A stretch of 16,690 nt of DNA, from assembly GCA_964374095.1 (NCBI GenBank), contig CAYJXJ010000102.1, positions 1 to 16,690 on the forward strand, given 5' to 3'. Below the pieces are notes generated by a model, which worked only from the letters and a program-made list of their open reading frames with translations, was not told the DNA's origin and searched no databases. This DNA is from CAYJXJ01 sp964374095 (GTDB lineage: Bacteria > Elusimicrobiota > Elusimicrobia > UBA1565 > UBA9628). A program made the position numbers and the translations under genes. This document shows, piece after piece, positions 1-6,907 of the stretch. Position 1 is the stretch's first letter; the number at the start of each line of letters is the position of its first letter.

Positions 1-460
1 TTTCGACGGGAAAGTGCCCGCCTTGCCTACATAACTCGTAAACTCGGGCTAGGGGGTTGTTGATTTCGTGGGCGATTCCGCCGGCAAGCTGCCCCAGGGC
101 CACCATCTTGCCGCTCTGGCTAAGCTCCGCCTCCAAATGGAGGGTCTCCCTCAGGTCCCGGAATAGGCAGATCACCTCAGCAACCGCTTCATCCTGGCCG
201 TGCCGAGCTACGGCTGAGAAAATGGCAGGAATACTGTTCCCACCCGAGGTCCTCAGAGCGGTTTTCAAGCCGCTGATAAACCGCTCTCTTTGAAACCCTT
301 CCCAGGCAGTGGCTTTAAGTAGAGAGGCCGGTTCGGCCAAGATGAGGTCCAGCCCCTGACCGATCAGATCTGGTTCTTTGTATCCCAGCAGATCCAGAGC
401 CTCCCGGTTGATAGCCTTAATGGACCTGGCGGGGTTGACCACAATCAAGATATCAGCCAC
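1..460 (-). CDS. PAS-domain sensor histidine kinase, N-terminal part only
   Basis: The reading frame runs open from a GTG at 460 to the window edge, about 153 codons, with an in-frame TGA at 473-475 just upstream. Residues 1-115 read as a PAS fold (start VADILIVVNPA, then AINREALDLLGY and ELIGQ-like DLIGQ). They are followed by the dimerisation and phospho-acceptor helix of a HisKA domain, SGKMVALGQLAGGIAHEINN, whose phosphorylatable His codon is at 68-70. In such kinases a sensed signal triggers His autophosphorylation and transfer to a response regulator; the ATPase domain would lie beyond the window. GAGG about ten bases before the GTG is a possible ribosome site, and a promoter lies at 526-554. 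The usual helix after HEINNPLA is not evident: the residues become ARVYELCRQGG, so the gene may be broken at the edge. GC is lower than in the neighbours (34/60 and 32/60 in two lines, against 42/60 in a metH line). Confidence 0.75.
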   Translation of the reverse strand, partial: MADILIVVNPARSIKAINREALDLLGYKEPDLIGQGLDLILAEPASLLKATAWEGFQRERFISGLKTALRTSGGNSIPAIFSAVARHGQDEAVAEVICLFRDLRETLHLEAELSQSGKMVALGQLAGGIAHEINNPLARVYELCRQGGHFPVE

Positions 461-525
461 TGAGATTGTGCCTCAACCTGTCCAAACTAAGTAGGGAAAA
501 GTATGCACCTGGCACCCTCCGGGAG

Positions 526-554
526 AGTATACCCCGCCGTCCAGGAGGTATCAA
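526..554 (-). promoter_or_regulatory. sigma70-like promoter for the PAS kinase
   Basis: On the minus strand TTGATA (549-554) and TATACT (526-531) are separated by exactly 17 bases, five of six matches to each consensus hexamer. Transcription would begin near 519 and read into the kinase start at 460, giving a leader of about 60 bases. It lies beyond the LysR gene and its possible terminator, so the kinase is probably transcribed separately. Confidence 0.5.
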
Positions 555-607
555 GGGGGTGGCGGGCGGCGAATCTCTCATCCCGAAGAGACGCGGCCGG
601 CCGCAAA

Positions 608-639
608 GACGGCACCCTCCATCGGTGGAGGCAGCCGTC
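608..639 (-). terminator. two-tier stem-loop downstream of the LysR gene, possible terminator
   Basis: GACGGC (608-613) pairs with GCCGTC (634-639), and CCTCCA (616-621) pairs with TGGAGG (626-631) around a four-base loop, separated by a 2x2 internal loop. On the minus strand the stem is followed by only TTT. It sits about 55 bases after the LysR stop codon and upstream of the kinase promoter, which fits a terminator, but the short T run makes a structured RNA or a DNA site equally possible. Confidence 0.4.
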
Positions 640-692
640 CGTTTGCCGTTTATCCCACCGCAAGGCGCGAGCAGTTCCCGCAGCTCTGGGAT

Positions 693-1571
693 TTAATTTG
701 GGCGGGCGCCGCCTGCGTTGGCAATCGCCTTCCGCACGCCCGACAGGAGGTCCTCCACCAGGCCGGGAAGCGGCCGGCCCCGACGCTTGATGAAGAAGAT
801 CTCCCGGTAGATCCGAGGCCCCGGCAAGCGCCGGACCGCGCCGCGGGCCAGGGCCTTCTGCATCACCAGGTCGGGCAGGACCCCGACCGCCACCCCTTCG
901 AGGACAAAGCGGCGGTGGGTCTCGAGGAACTCGGCCCCGTAATGGATGTCGCGCTCAAGCCTTCCGTCTGGAAACCCGTCGGGGCTCGGAGCGCCGCCGG
1001 CATCCTCGAAGGTTCGGGGGGCGATGAAGGGCTGCTCAAGCGGCGGGCCGTCGGTGAATCTCCCCTTGGCCGCGTAGATATGGGAGCGCAGGCGGCCCAG
1101 GCTCCGGGATTGGAGCGTCGAGTCGGCGATATCGCTGTAGGTGAAGCCGAAATCGATGCGATCGGTCTTTAAGGCCTCGGCCAGGGCCCGCGGCGCAAGC
1201 GAGAAGAGGCCGATGCGGGTCTGCGGGAAGCGGCGGCGCATTTCCCGCAGGGGACCCGGCAGGAGGTAGTTGGTGATCAGCTCGCGGCTTGCGATTCTTA
1301 TGGATGCCGGGCCTTTTTCGGCGTCGAGGGAGAGCCGCGCGGCGTCGAGCTCGTCAAAGGCGCGCTGGGCATGCTTGCGCAGGCGCTCCCCGGCCGGGGT
1401 GAGCTCGACCCGGCGTTTGACCCGGTGAAAGAGCCGCTGGCTCACCGAGCGCTCAAGGAGGGCGATGCTCCGGCTGACGGCGGGGCCCGAGATATGGCAA
1501 TTTTCCGCCGCGCGGGCAAAGCTCAACGTCCGGGCGGCTTCCAGGAAGTAGCGGAGCTGGTAGAGGTCCAC
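693..1571 (-). CDS. LysR-family transcriptional regulator
   Basis: This 292-residue protein has the family's usual length. Residues 1-60 form the winged helix-turn-helix: it begins MDLYQLRYFLEAARTLSFAR, then AAENCHISGPAVSRSIALLE, the recognition-helix region typical of LysR proteins. A linker helix follows, and residues 90-292 fit the two-lobed effector-binding domain. The start codon is GTG (1569-1571), chosen because the HTH begins immediately after it; no strong Shine-Dalgarno is visible. It is divergent from the intradiol dioxygenase gene with 105 bases between them. LysR regulators commonly control the adjacent divergent operon and themselves, often in response to an aromatic intermediate such as muconate. 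Control of the dioxygenase cluster is therefore a reasonable inference, supported by the T-N11-A dyad at 1579-1595, but the effector cannot be read from the sequence. Confidence 0.93.
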   Translation of the reverse strand: MDLYQLRYFLEAARTLSFARAAENCHISGPAVSRSIALLERSVSQRLFHRVKRRVELTPAGERLRKHAQRAFDELDAARLSLDAEKGPASIRIASRELITNYLLPGPLREMRRRFPQTRIGLFSLAPRALAEALKTDRIDFGFTYSDIADSTLQSRSLGRLRSHIYAAKGRFTDGPPLEQPFIAPRTFEDAGGAPSPDGFPDGRLERDIHYGAEFLETHRRFVLEGVAVGVLPDLVMQKALARGAVRRLPGPRIYREIFFIKRRGRPLPGLVEDLLSGVRKAIANAGGARPN

Positions 1572-1578
1572 GCCAAAG

Positions 1579-1595
1579 GATAACTATTACTTATC
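1579..1595. promoter_or_regulatory. LysR-type T-N11-A box between lysR and dioxygenase
   Basis: GATAA (1579-1583) and TTATC (1591-1595) form an inverted repeat with a 7-base spacer, and T1581 to A1593 satisfies the T-N11-A pattern of LysR operators. The dyad is only about eight bases from the regulator's GTG, a position suited to autorepression and to activating the divergent promoter. On the minus strand TTGACC lies at 1601-1606 as a possible -35 for lysR; no clear -10 was chosen. Confidence 0.55.
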
Positions 1596-1617
1596 GGTAC
1601 GGTCAACTTAATCTACT

Positions 1618-1646
1618 TTTAATCATCACCTGCCTCCGGCTAGAAT
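1618..1646 (+). promoter_or_regulatory. promoter for the dioxygenase operon
   Basis: TAGAAT (1641-1646) is a five-of-six match to the -10 hexamer. Seventeen bases upstream is TTTAAT (1618-1623), a poor -35, as expected for a promoter needing an activator. The leader would be about 25 bases, then GGGAGG (1666-1671) five bases before the ATG. A small inverted repeat, CGCTC and GAGCG (1652-1666), abuts the ribosome site. Confidence 0.45.
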
Positions 1647-1676
1647 AGGTGCGCTCGAAAAGAGCGGGAGGTCTCA

Positions 1677-2642
1677 ATGTTTAAGATCACGATGGTCGCG
1701 ATGCTGGCCGCGGGGTCGGCGCTGGGAGCGCCCGAGCCCAAGGGAGCGCTTTACCGGGAGTACCTGTCGTTCCTAGGCGAGGTGCAGAGGGCCGTGCGCC
1801 CGCCCGTGTCAGGGGCCTTGCGCGCCCTTGAGCGCCTGGAGGAGGACGCCGATTCAAGGCGGATCTCGGAGACAGCCCGGAAATCCCTCGCCGTTTCCGC
1901 CATGAAGCCGGGAAACGGCGCTTCCGAGGAAGCCCAGGAGCTCTTGCAGGAGGTCTCCTCCGAAATCAGCCGCCTGGCCGCGGAGCTGCCTGACTCCGGG
2001 CGCTTGAGAAGCGAGACGGCGCGGCTCCTCACTGTTGTTGAGAATTGGGCCGCGACCCCGGCGGTCGCGCGCATCAAGGCGGTGCGGCAGGTCGCGCCGC
2101 GGCCTGGCCCGGCGCCGGGCGGGGCGCTTCCACCGACCGAGGACAACATCGAGGGGCCCTTTTACCGGCCAAACGCCCCTTTCACCGACGACCTGCGGGA
2201 GGGGTTTAAGGGAGAAGCCTTGGTCGTCTCGGGGCGGGTCATGGGCCCCTCAGGCGCGCCCATCGTCGAGGCCGTGGTCGACATGTGGCAGGCCGACTCG
2301 GAGGGGAACTACGATATCTCAGACCCGGCCGACCGGAACAACCCGGCCATCCCCCTGCGCCTGCGCGGCCGCCTGCGCGCGGACCGAAATGGGGAGTTTA
2401 GCTTTAAGACCATCGTGCCGGGCGCCTACGCCATCGGAGGCGGGCGCTTCCGGCCCAAGCACCTCCACTGGAAGGTGAGCGCCCCGGACTTTCGGGCCCT
2501 GACCACCCAGATGTACTTCGAGGGCGACATCTACAACGCCGTCGACCCGTGGTGGAAGCCCTCGCTCACGGTCCCGCTTGTAACCTCGGGCGGAGAGAAG
2601 ACGGCGCGCTTCGATATCGTGCTGCCTCGGCAGCGCAATTAA
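1677..2642 (+). CDS. secreted intradiol ring-cleavage dioxygenase
   Basis: A 321-residue non-haem Fe(III) enzyme of the catechol 1,2-/protocatechuate 3,4-dioxygenase superfamily, which opens an aromatic diol between its two hydroxyls to give a muconate-type diacid. Residues 1-17 look like a Sec signal peptide (hydrophobic core, then ALGAPE), so it probably acts outside the cytoplasm. Residues 22-140 are helical and charged, replacing or diverging from the usual N-terminal dimerisation helices. The catalytic beta domain starts at TEDNIEGPFYRP (154-165). All four iron ligands are visible: Tyr212 in GNYD, Tyr251 in VPGAYAI, and His262 and His264 in RPKHLHW. A strong ribosome site supports the start. 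It is divergent from the LysR gene and followed after 13 bases by a small exported peptide gene whose Shine-Dalgarno overlaps this stop. Substrate (catechol, hydroxyquinol, substituted or lignin-like diol) cannot be decided. Confidence 0.92.
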   Translation: MFKITMVAMLAAGSALGAPEPKGALYREYLSFLGEVQRAVRPPVSGALRALERLEEDADSRRISETARKSLAVSAMKPGNGASEEAQELLQEVSSEISRLAAELPDSGRLRSETARLLTVVENWAATPAVARIKAVRQVAPRPGPAPGGALPPTEDNIEGPFYRPNAPFTDDLREGFKGEALVVSGRVMGPSGAPIVEAVVDMWQADSEGNYDISDPADRNNPAIPLRLRGRLRADRNGEFSFKTIVPGAYAIGGGRFRPKHLHWKVSAPDFRALTTQMYFEGDIYNAVDPWWKPSLTVPLVTSGGEKTARFDIVLPRQRN

Positions 2643-2655
2643 GGAGGACGGAAAC

Positions 2656-2835
2656 ATGGAAAATACGACGGCGGAGAAGCTGTTTCGGGCGCTCGTGGTC
2701 GGCGGGGTGATGCTCGCCTCGGCCCGGGCGGCGACGGCCTGCGGCCCCGGGACCCCGGGCGGCGGGGCCGCCTTTGACGCGGATACGGCCGGGCAGCTTA
2801 AGCTCGACACCTGCACCATCTGGGGCGCGCTGTGA
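2656..2835 (+). CDS. 59-residue exported Cys-containing peptide, function unknown
   Basis: The ATG at 2656 lies eight bases after a perfect AAGGAGG (2641-2647) that overlaps the dioxygenase stop. The 59-residue product starts MENTTAEKLFRALVVGGVML, with a hydrophobic stretch at residues 10-27 resembling a signal peptide or a single membrane anchor. A Gly/Pro-rich linker and a tail with Cys29 and Cys53 (DTCTIWGAL) follow. There is no canonical lipobox, because ATAC precedes Cys29, although a lipoprotein-like anchor is not excluded. Its TGA overlaps the GTG of the ferritin-like gene (GTGA at 2832-2835), so the two are almost certainly translationally coupled. The excellent ribosome site and sandwiched position argue for a real gene. 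I do not recognise a domain; a small metal or redox partner of the flanking iron proteins is only a guess. Confidence 0.75.
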   Translation: MENTTAEKLFRALVVGGVMLASARAATACGPGTPGGGAAFDADTAGQLKLDTCTIWGAL

Positions 2836-3554
2836 CGGACGCGGCGGAAGGGCTGGGACGAGTTTGGGCGCTTCGGGCAGCCTCCGAGCGCGTCCAGGAG
2901 CGTCGCTTCCGCCGCCTTGCCGGTGAGTTGGCGACGGCGGGCGCGGATCTTCAGGTGGCGGCGCTGGCTTTGCAGGCAAGCCGGGATGAGAACCGCCACG
3001 CAGGGCTCTGCGCCCGCCTCGCCTCGCGCTTCGGCTGGACCGAGCCGATCCCCTCCGATGACGCCGTGATCTCGTGGCCCGCGGGCATGGCTTTGGCCGA
3101 CCGCGTGCTCTATGAGGTGGTCGTCTCCTGCTGCCTGATGGAGAGCCTAAACGCCCGCCTGTTGGTCGGCATCGCCGCGGGAGCGCGGGATGGCGAGGTC
3201 AAAAGCGTCGCCACTGCGATCCTTAAGGATGAGGTCTCGCATAGCCGCATCGGCTGGGCGCATCTGGCATTTGAGACGGGAAGGCGAGATTGCCGGGGCC
3301 TGTCGCGCCTTTTGCCGCGCATGCTGGCCGACACCGTGAGCGAGGAGCTCCTCGCTCCTCCCCCGCCCGGCCCGCGCGATGAGGCCTTACTCGCCTATGG
3401 GGAGCTGCCGCTGGCCTTGCGCCTTGAGCAGTTCCGAGGCGCGGCCCAGGAGTTGATCTTTCCGGGGTTTGAGCGGCTGGGGATCGATACGGCGCCGGCT
3501 CGGCGGTGGCTTGAGAGCTCGACGCCTACCAGGCCGGGTCCGCCGGCAGCGTGA
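2832..3554 (+). CDS. ferritin-like di-iron protein
   Basis: A 240-residue, mostly helical protein with the spaced carboxylate/histidine pattern of ferritin-like di-iron four-helix bundles. It shows ExxH at Glu53/His56 (DENRHAG), a mid-helix Glu104 in CCLMESLNA with Glu95 one helical stretch before, and a second ExxH at Glu134/His137 (LKDEVSHSRIGW). Such proteins bind two irons and act as oxidases, oxygenases or iron stores; which applies here is not evident. No signal peptide is seen, so it is probably cytoplasmic, unlike its two upstream neighbours. The GTG start overlaps the preceding stop in a GTGA junction, making it the third gene of the dioxygenase operon. Its last 29 bases overlap the 3' end of the convergent metallopeptidase gene. 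The tail after residue 225 is Pro-rich and probably disordered. Confidence 0.8.
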   Translation: MTDAAEGLGRVWALRAASERVQERRFRRLAGELATAGADLQVAALALQASRDENRHAGLCARLASRFGWTEPIPSDDAVISWPAGMALADRVLYEVVVSCCLMESLNARLLVGIAAGARDGEVKSVATAILKDEVSHSRIGWAHLAFETGRRDCRGLSRLLPRMLADTVSEELLAPPPPGPRDEALLAYGELPLALRLEQFRGAAQELIFPGFERLGIDTAPARRWLESSTPTRPGPPAA

Positions 3555-4773
3555 CGGCGAGGGTTGCTCTGGGCGCCAGCAGCGTGTTGTGCCGCAGGGC
3601 GTCCTCGCCCGCGAGCCGCTCCCCGGCGCTGAGGCTCTTGGCGAGCAGGTCCCAGGCCGTGCCCATGGAGCGCGTCGGGCCCGAGGCGAAAGCCTGCCAG
3701 ATGCGGGAGAAGGGCAGCGATACCCCGTCGAGGCCGTCGGCGTGCCGGTCGTAGAGGTCCCATAGGCCCGAGGCGACGCGCCATTCGTTGGTCGGTCCCT
3801 TGCAGACGTCCTCGGGCACGTTCTCCAGGCGAATGGGCGCGCGGCGGGGCACCAGGTACTCGAACTTGGCGTCGGGGTCATCAGCGGATAGCCACACGGC
3901 CCCGGCGAAGAAGGTGGCCCAACCCTCCGACCAGGCCAGGCCCTCGGAGTAGCACTCGTCGATCTTGTGCTGGCCCGCGCCCCCGGAGGCGCGCAGGCCC
4001 GCGTGCATGACCGCGTGGCCGAGTTCGTGGAGATTGACGTCCCAGGCCGCGGCGTTGGTCAGTTCGAGACTGAAGTTGAAGGGGCTAAAATAGTCCGAGG
4101 TGCCGGGCCAGCGCACGGTCAGCGTCTTCGTCCACCAGGACAGCCCGGTCTCGCGCTCGAGGAAATCGGCCGCTTTGAGATAGGTCAGGTGCAGGACGCC
4201 GAGCTTGGCGTTCTGGCTGGCGGGGGCGGGCTGAAGGAGGCCGAGGTCCAGGCCCGCCGAAACGGGGAGCTGGAAGGCGGGGCTTTCCCATTCATAGGTG
4301 GCGCGTCCGCGGCTGTCCCGGAAGGCCCAAATCGAATTGTCGAGCGAAAAGCGCACCGTGAAGCTTCCGGAGAGGCCCGCGGCCGCCAGGGAGAAGCGTC
4401 CGTCAGAGCCCAACTCGACCCATGCCGTCGGGGCTCCCGGCCCCGAAAGCCGGGCCCGGGCCCGTCGCGCGGGAAGGAGGCCTCCATCCCGATCCGCCAA
4501 AAGGAGTGTTCCGCCGACCGTGCCGGGCTGCGCCTCTTTCCTTGCGCCGGCCGATTCCAGCAAGGCGAAGACGAAGCGGTCGCCCTCGCGCCGGGCTTCG
4601 CGCTCCAGGACCGTGACGTCGGCCGGCCGGACCGGGCCGGAGATATCGGAGTCATCGGTTTTGGATACGTCGGCTGAGGCCGGCAATGTGAGGAGGGCGA
4701 CGATGGTCGAGGCGACGATCCCCCTCGCGAGTCTTGGACAACTGTACGCGCGTACAGTACCGGGGAGTCTCAC
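3526..4773 (-). CDS. exported HELGH zinc metallopeptidase with N-terminal beta domain
   Basis: A 415-residue protein with a signal peptide at about 1-34 (basic N region, GIVASTIVALLTLPASA core). Residues 80-145 resemble a transthyretin/carboxypeptidase-regulatory-like beta domain (GTVGGTLLLADRDG, then GSDGRFSLAAAG). The catalytic region has HELGHAVMH, giving zinc ligands His249 and His253 and general base Glu250. About 30 residues on comes SEGWATFF, with Glu283 as the likely third ligand, which is a gluzincin layout. I cannot assign a MEROPS family. The GTG start overlaps the TGA of the upstream M3 peptidase (GTGA, 4770-4773), so the two peptidases form a coupled pair, and no alternative start precedes the signal peptide. 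An 18-bp perfect palindrome lies within codons 6-11. It converges on the ferritin-like gene with a 29-bp overlap. Confidence 0.82.
   Translation of the reverse strand: MRLPGTVRAYSCPRLARGIVASTIVALLTLPASADVSKTDDSDISGPVRPADVTVLEREARREGDRFVFALLESAGARKEAQPGTVGGTLLLADRDGGLLPARRARARLSGPGAPTAWVELGSDGRFSLAAAGLSGSFTVRFSLDNSIWAFRDSRGRATYEWESPAFQLPVSAGLDLGLLQPAPASQNAKLGVLHLTYLKAADFLERETGLSWWTKTLTVRWPGTSDYFSPFNFSLELTNAAAWDVNLHELGHAVMHAGLRASGGAGQHKIDECYSEGLAWSEGWATFFAGAVWLSADDPDAKFEYLVPRRAPIRLENVPEDVCKGPTNEWRVASGLWDLYDRHADGLDGVSLPFSRIWQAFASGPTRSMGTAWDLLAKSLSAGERLAGEDALRHNTLLAPRATLAVTLPADPAW
4741..4758. promoter_or_regulatory. 18-bp perfect palindrome, LexA-box-like
   Basis: ACTGTACGC is followed directly by its reverse complement GCGTACAGT. 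The core reads CTGT-N8-ACAG, the half-site arrangement of enterobacterial LexA operators. It lies inside the first codons of the HELGH metallopeptidase gene, just after the M3 stop. It may be an operator for an internal promoter or chance; binding by LexA is not implied by this alone, since LexA motifs differ among phyla. Confidence 0.4.
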
Positions 4774-6845
4774 GGGGTTGCCCGCTTCCGTTTGGGGAGC
4801 AGGCCGATATTGCGCAGGAACGCATCCTCGTTAGGCTCCCGCCCCAAGAACTGGCGCAGGGTCTCGGCTTCCTCGGGTCCCGAGCCGGGCTCGAGAATGA
4901 GCTCGCGGTAGCGGCGTCCCATGGCCGGGCTCATCACGCCCTCGTCCTCGAAGCGGCTGAACATGTCCTGCGCGAAGACCTCCGACCAGAGGTAGCCGTA
5001 GTAGCCCGAATCGTAGCCCATGAGGTGCCCGAAGCTCGCCTCCGGGTGGGTGCCCTCGCTCATGGGGATGAGGCAGGTTTTCTCCATCAAGCGCTCGTAC
5101 TCCGCGGTGGTGTCGGCGACGCCGTCGGCGTGGTAGCGTTGGTCGATGGTCGCGAAGAAGACCTGGCGCAGGTAGACCAGGCCCGCGTTGACGTTTTTGG
5201 CCGCGATCATCTTGTCGAGCAGGTCCTTAGGGAGCTTCTGGGTGCGGTCCTCGTGATGGCCTGAGAGCAAGGTCAGCACCTCGGGCTCCCAGACCCAATT
5301 CTCGAGCATTTGCGAGGGGGCCTCCACGAAGTCGCGGGCGACACTCGAGCCCGAGAAGCGGCCGTAGCGGGCGCGGGTCAGGGTCTGGTGCATGATGTGT
5401 CCGAACTCATGGAAGAAGGTCTCGACGTCCTGGTGGCGCAGGAGCGAGGGCGCCGTGGGCGTGGGCTTGGGAAAATTGGCCACCATGGCCGAGACCGGCG
5501 CCTGATAGCCCCCCGCGACGAGCTCGCGTCCCTTGATGAGGGTGAAGGCCGCGGCGTGCTTGTACTTGCCGTCCCGCGGGTAGAGGTCCATGTAGAAATA
5601 GCCGATGGGCTTGGCGGCGGGATCCACGCGGCCCCCCGGGGCGTCGCGGACCTCGAAGAGCTTGACGTCCGGGTGCCAGAGCAGGGCGTTGGTGTTTTCC
5701 CGGAACTCCACGCCGAGGAGCTTCTGGTAGACCTCGAGCATGCCCCCCGTCACCACGTCGACCGGGAAATATTCCTTGATCTTCTCGTCGTCGACCTGGT
5801 AGCGGGTCTTCTTCAGGAGGTTGTCGTAAAAACGCCAATCCCAGGCGTGGAGGACGCCGTCGGAGGCCGCTCCTTCCTGCTCGCGCTTGAGCGCCACGAG
5901 GGTCTCGAGCTCCCGGCGGGCCTGGGCCTTGAGGCGCTTGTCCATGCGCTTGAGGAAGGCCTTGACCGCGGAGGGCTTGCGGGCCATGCGCTCTTCCAGC
6001 ACGTAGTGCGCGTGGGAATTGTAGCCGAGCAGCGCGGCCGCCTCCTGGCGCAGGTCCAGCACCTCCCGCAGGATGGTGAGGTTCGTCTGGGCCGCCCGGT
6101 TGTTGTAGAGCTTCTCGAGGAGCTGGCGGGCCTTGGAGTTCTTCCCGTTATTCATGAAAGGGAAATAATCGGGATAGTCCACGGTCACCTTGTAGCGCTC
6201 CCCCTCCTTCTGCAGGCCGGACACGTAGTCCTCGGGGAGCCCCGCGAGCTCTTCTTTGGTCACGGGCAGGTAGTCCTTGACCTCGTTCAAGTTCTTCTGG
6301 AAGCCGAGCTCGATCTCCACCAGCCGTTCCTTGATGGCCTTGACGCGGGCGCGTGACTGGACCGGCAAAGCCAGGCCGTTGCGCTTGAAGTCGCGCTGTT
6401 GTTTTTCCAGAAGCTTGGCGCGCTCGCCCGAGAGCTTTTCCTTTTGGGACGCGTAATCGAGGAGCGCGTTGTAGAGATCGGGTCGGGTAAACGTCTCGAC
6501 CCCGAATTTTTCGAGCAGGGTTTCGCACTCGTGCGCGGCCTTGCGGACGGCCTCGGTCGGGGAGACGTAATTCAAGAACTGCATGGCCGCCGCGGCGTCT
6601 TGAAGGTCCCAGCCCGCGTTCTCGAGGGCTTCCGGCGTGTTGCCGAAGGTGCGGGTGGGCGGTGGCAAGGTCACGATGATCGCCACGGCGGACTCCGCCC
6701 GGCTCTTGGCGTCCTTGCAGTCCTTGGTGATGGCCTCGGGCGACATGGTGAAATCCAGCCCTGGGTGGGGGGTGAAGGGGGGGGTGAGGGCCCAGACCTG
6801 AAGCGGCAGGGCCAACAGGAGGACTGCGGCGGCGAATCGGTTCAT
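4770..6845 (-). CDS. secreted M3-family oligopeptidase (thimet oligopeptidase-like)
   Basis: A 691-residue zinc endopeptidase of family M3, which cleaves short peptides. Residues 1-19 form a signal peptide (AAAVLLLALPLQVWA), so unlike many cytosolic M3 enzymes this one is exported, probably to the periplasm. The active site is FFHEFGHIMHQ, with His479, Glu480 and His483, and the third ligand is Glu508 in DFVEAPSQMLENW, the family signature. The C-terminal helical region contains GYDSGYYGYLWSEVFAQDMF, typical of the substrate-binding Gly/Tyr loop. Length fits the family. The ATG at 6845 has GAGGTG about eight bases upstream and a TATAAT at 6866-6871. Its TGA overlaps the GTG of the HELGH metallopeptidase, suggesting joint production of two exported peptidases that would finish oligopeptide breakdown started by other enzymes. 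Confidence 0.95.
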   Translation of the reverse strand: MNRFAAAVLLLALPLQVWALTPPFTPHPGLDFTMSPEAITKDCKDAKSRAESAVAIIVTLPPPTRTFGNTPEALENAGWDLQDAAAAMQFLNYVSPTEAVRKAAHECETLLEKFGVETFTRPDLYNALLDYASQKEKLSGERAKLLEKQQRDFKRNGLALPVQSRARVKAIKERLVEIELGFQKNLNEVKDYLPVTKEELAGLPEDYVSGLQKEGERYKVTVDYPDYFPFMNNGKNSKARQLLEKLYNNRAAQTNLTILREVLDLRQEAAALLGYNSHAHYVLEERMARKPSAVKAFLKRMDKRLKAQARRELETLVALKREQEGAASDGVLHAWDWRFYDNLLKKTRYQVDDEKIKEYFPVDVVTGGMLEVYQKLLGVEFRENTNALLWHPDVKLFEVRDAPGGRVDPAAKPIGYFYMDLYPRDGKYKHAAAFTLIKGRELVAGGYQAPVSAMVANFPKPTPTAPSLLRHQDVETFFHEFGHIMHQTLTRARYGRFSGSSVARDFVEAPSQMLENWVWEPEVLTLLSGHHEDRTQKLPKDLLDKMIAAKNVNAGLVYLRQVFFATIDQRYHADGVADTTAEYERLMEKTCLIPMSEGTHPEASFGHLMGYDSGYYGYLWSEVFAQDMFSRFEDEGVMSPAMGRRYRELILEPGSGPEEAETLRQFLGREPNEDAFLRNIGLLPKRKRATP

Positions 6846-6865
6846 CGGGGTGTCACCTCACCGAG

Positions 6866-6871
6866 ATTATA
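6866..6871 (-). promoter_or_regulatory. -10 element for the M3 peptidase operon
   Basis: A perfect TATAAT on the minus strand ends 20 bases before the ATG at 6845. No convincing -35 is present 16-18 bases upstream, so an activator may be needed; the 40-bp palindrome lies about 36 bases upstream of this hexamer. Confidence 0.45.
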
Positions 6872-6907
6872 CTCGATACCCTCCGGGAGGAGAGGACCCC
6901 GGATCGA

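Noticed and set aside
560..660. Possible cyclic-di-GMP (GEMM-I) riboswitch on the plus strand
   Set aside because: CGGCGAA/TTTGCCG closing pairs and a GCAAAG motif are suggestive, but the conserved core order and the tetraloop/receptor hairpins do not align, and no plus-strand gene follows. The stem at 608-639 is better explained as the end of the LysR transcript.
466..790. Two overlapping small plus-strand frames left of the LysR gene
   Set aside because: No ribosome site, biased low-complexity residues (Arg/Pro/Gly), and they cross the LysR 3' end and inverted repeats.
5310..6356. Plus-strand open frame of 348 codons
   Set aside because: Antisense to the M3 peptidase, including its HEFGH motif; composition-driven shadow.
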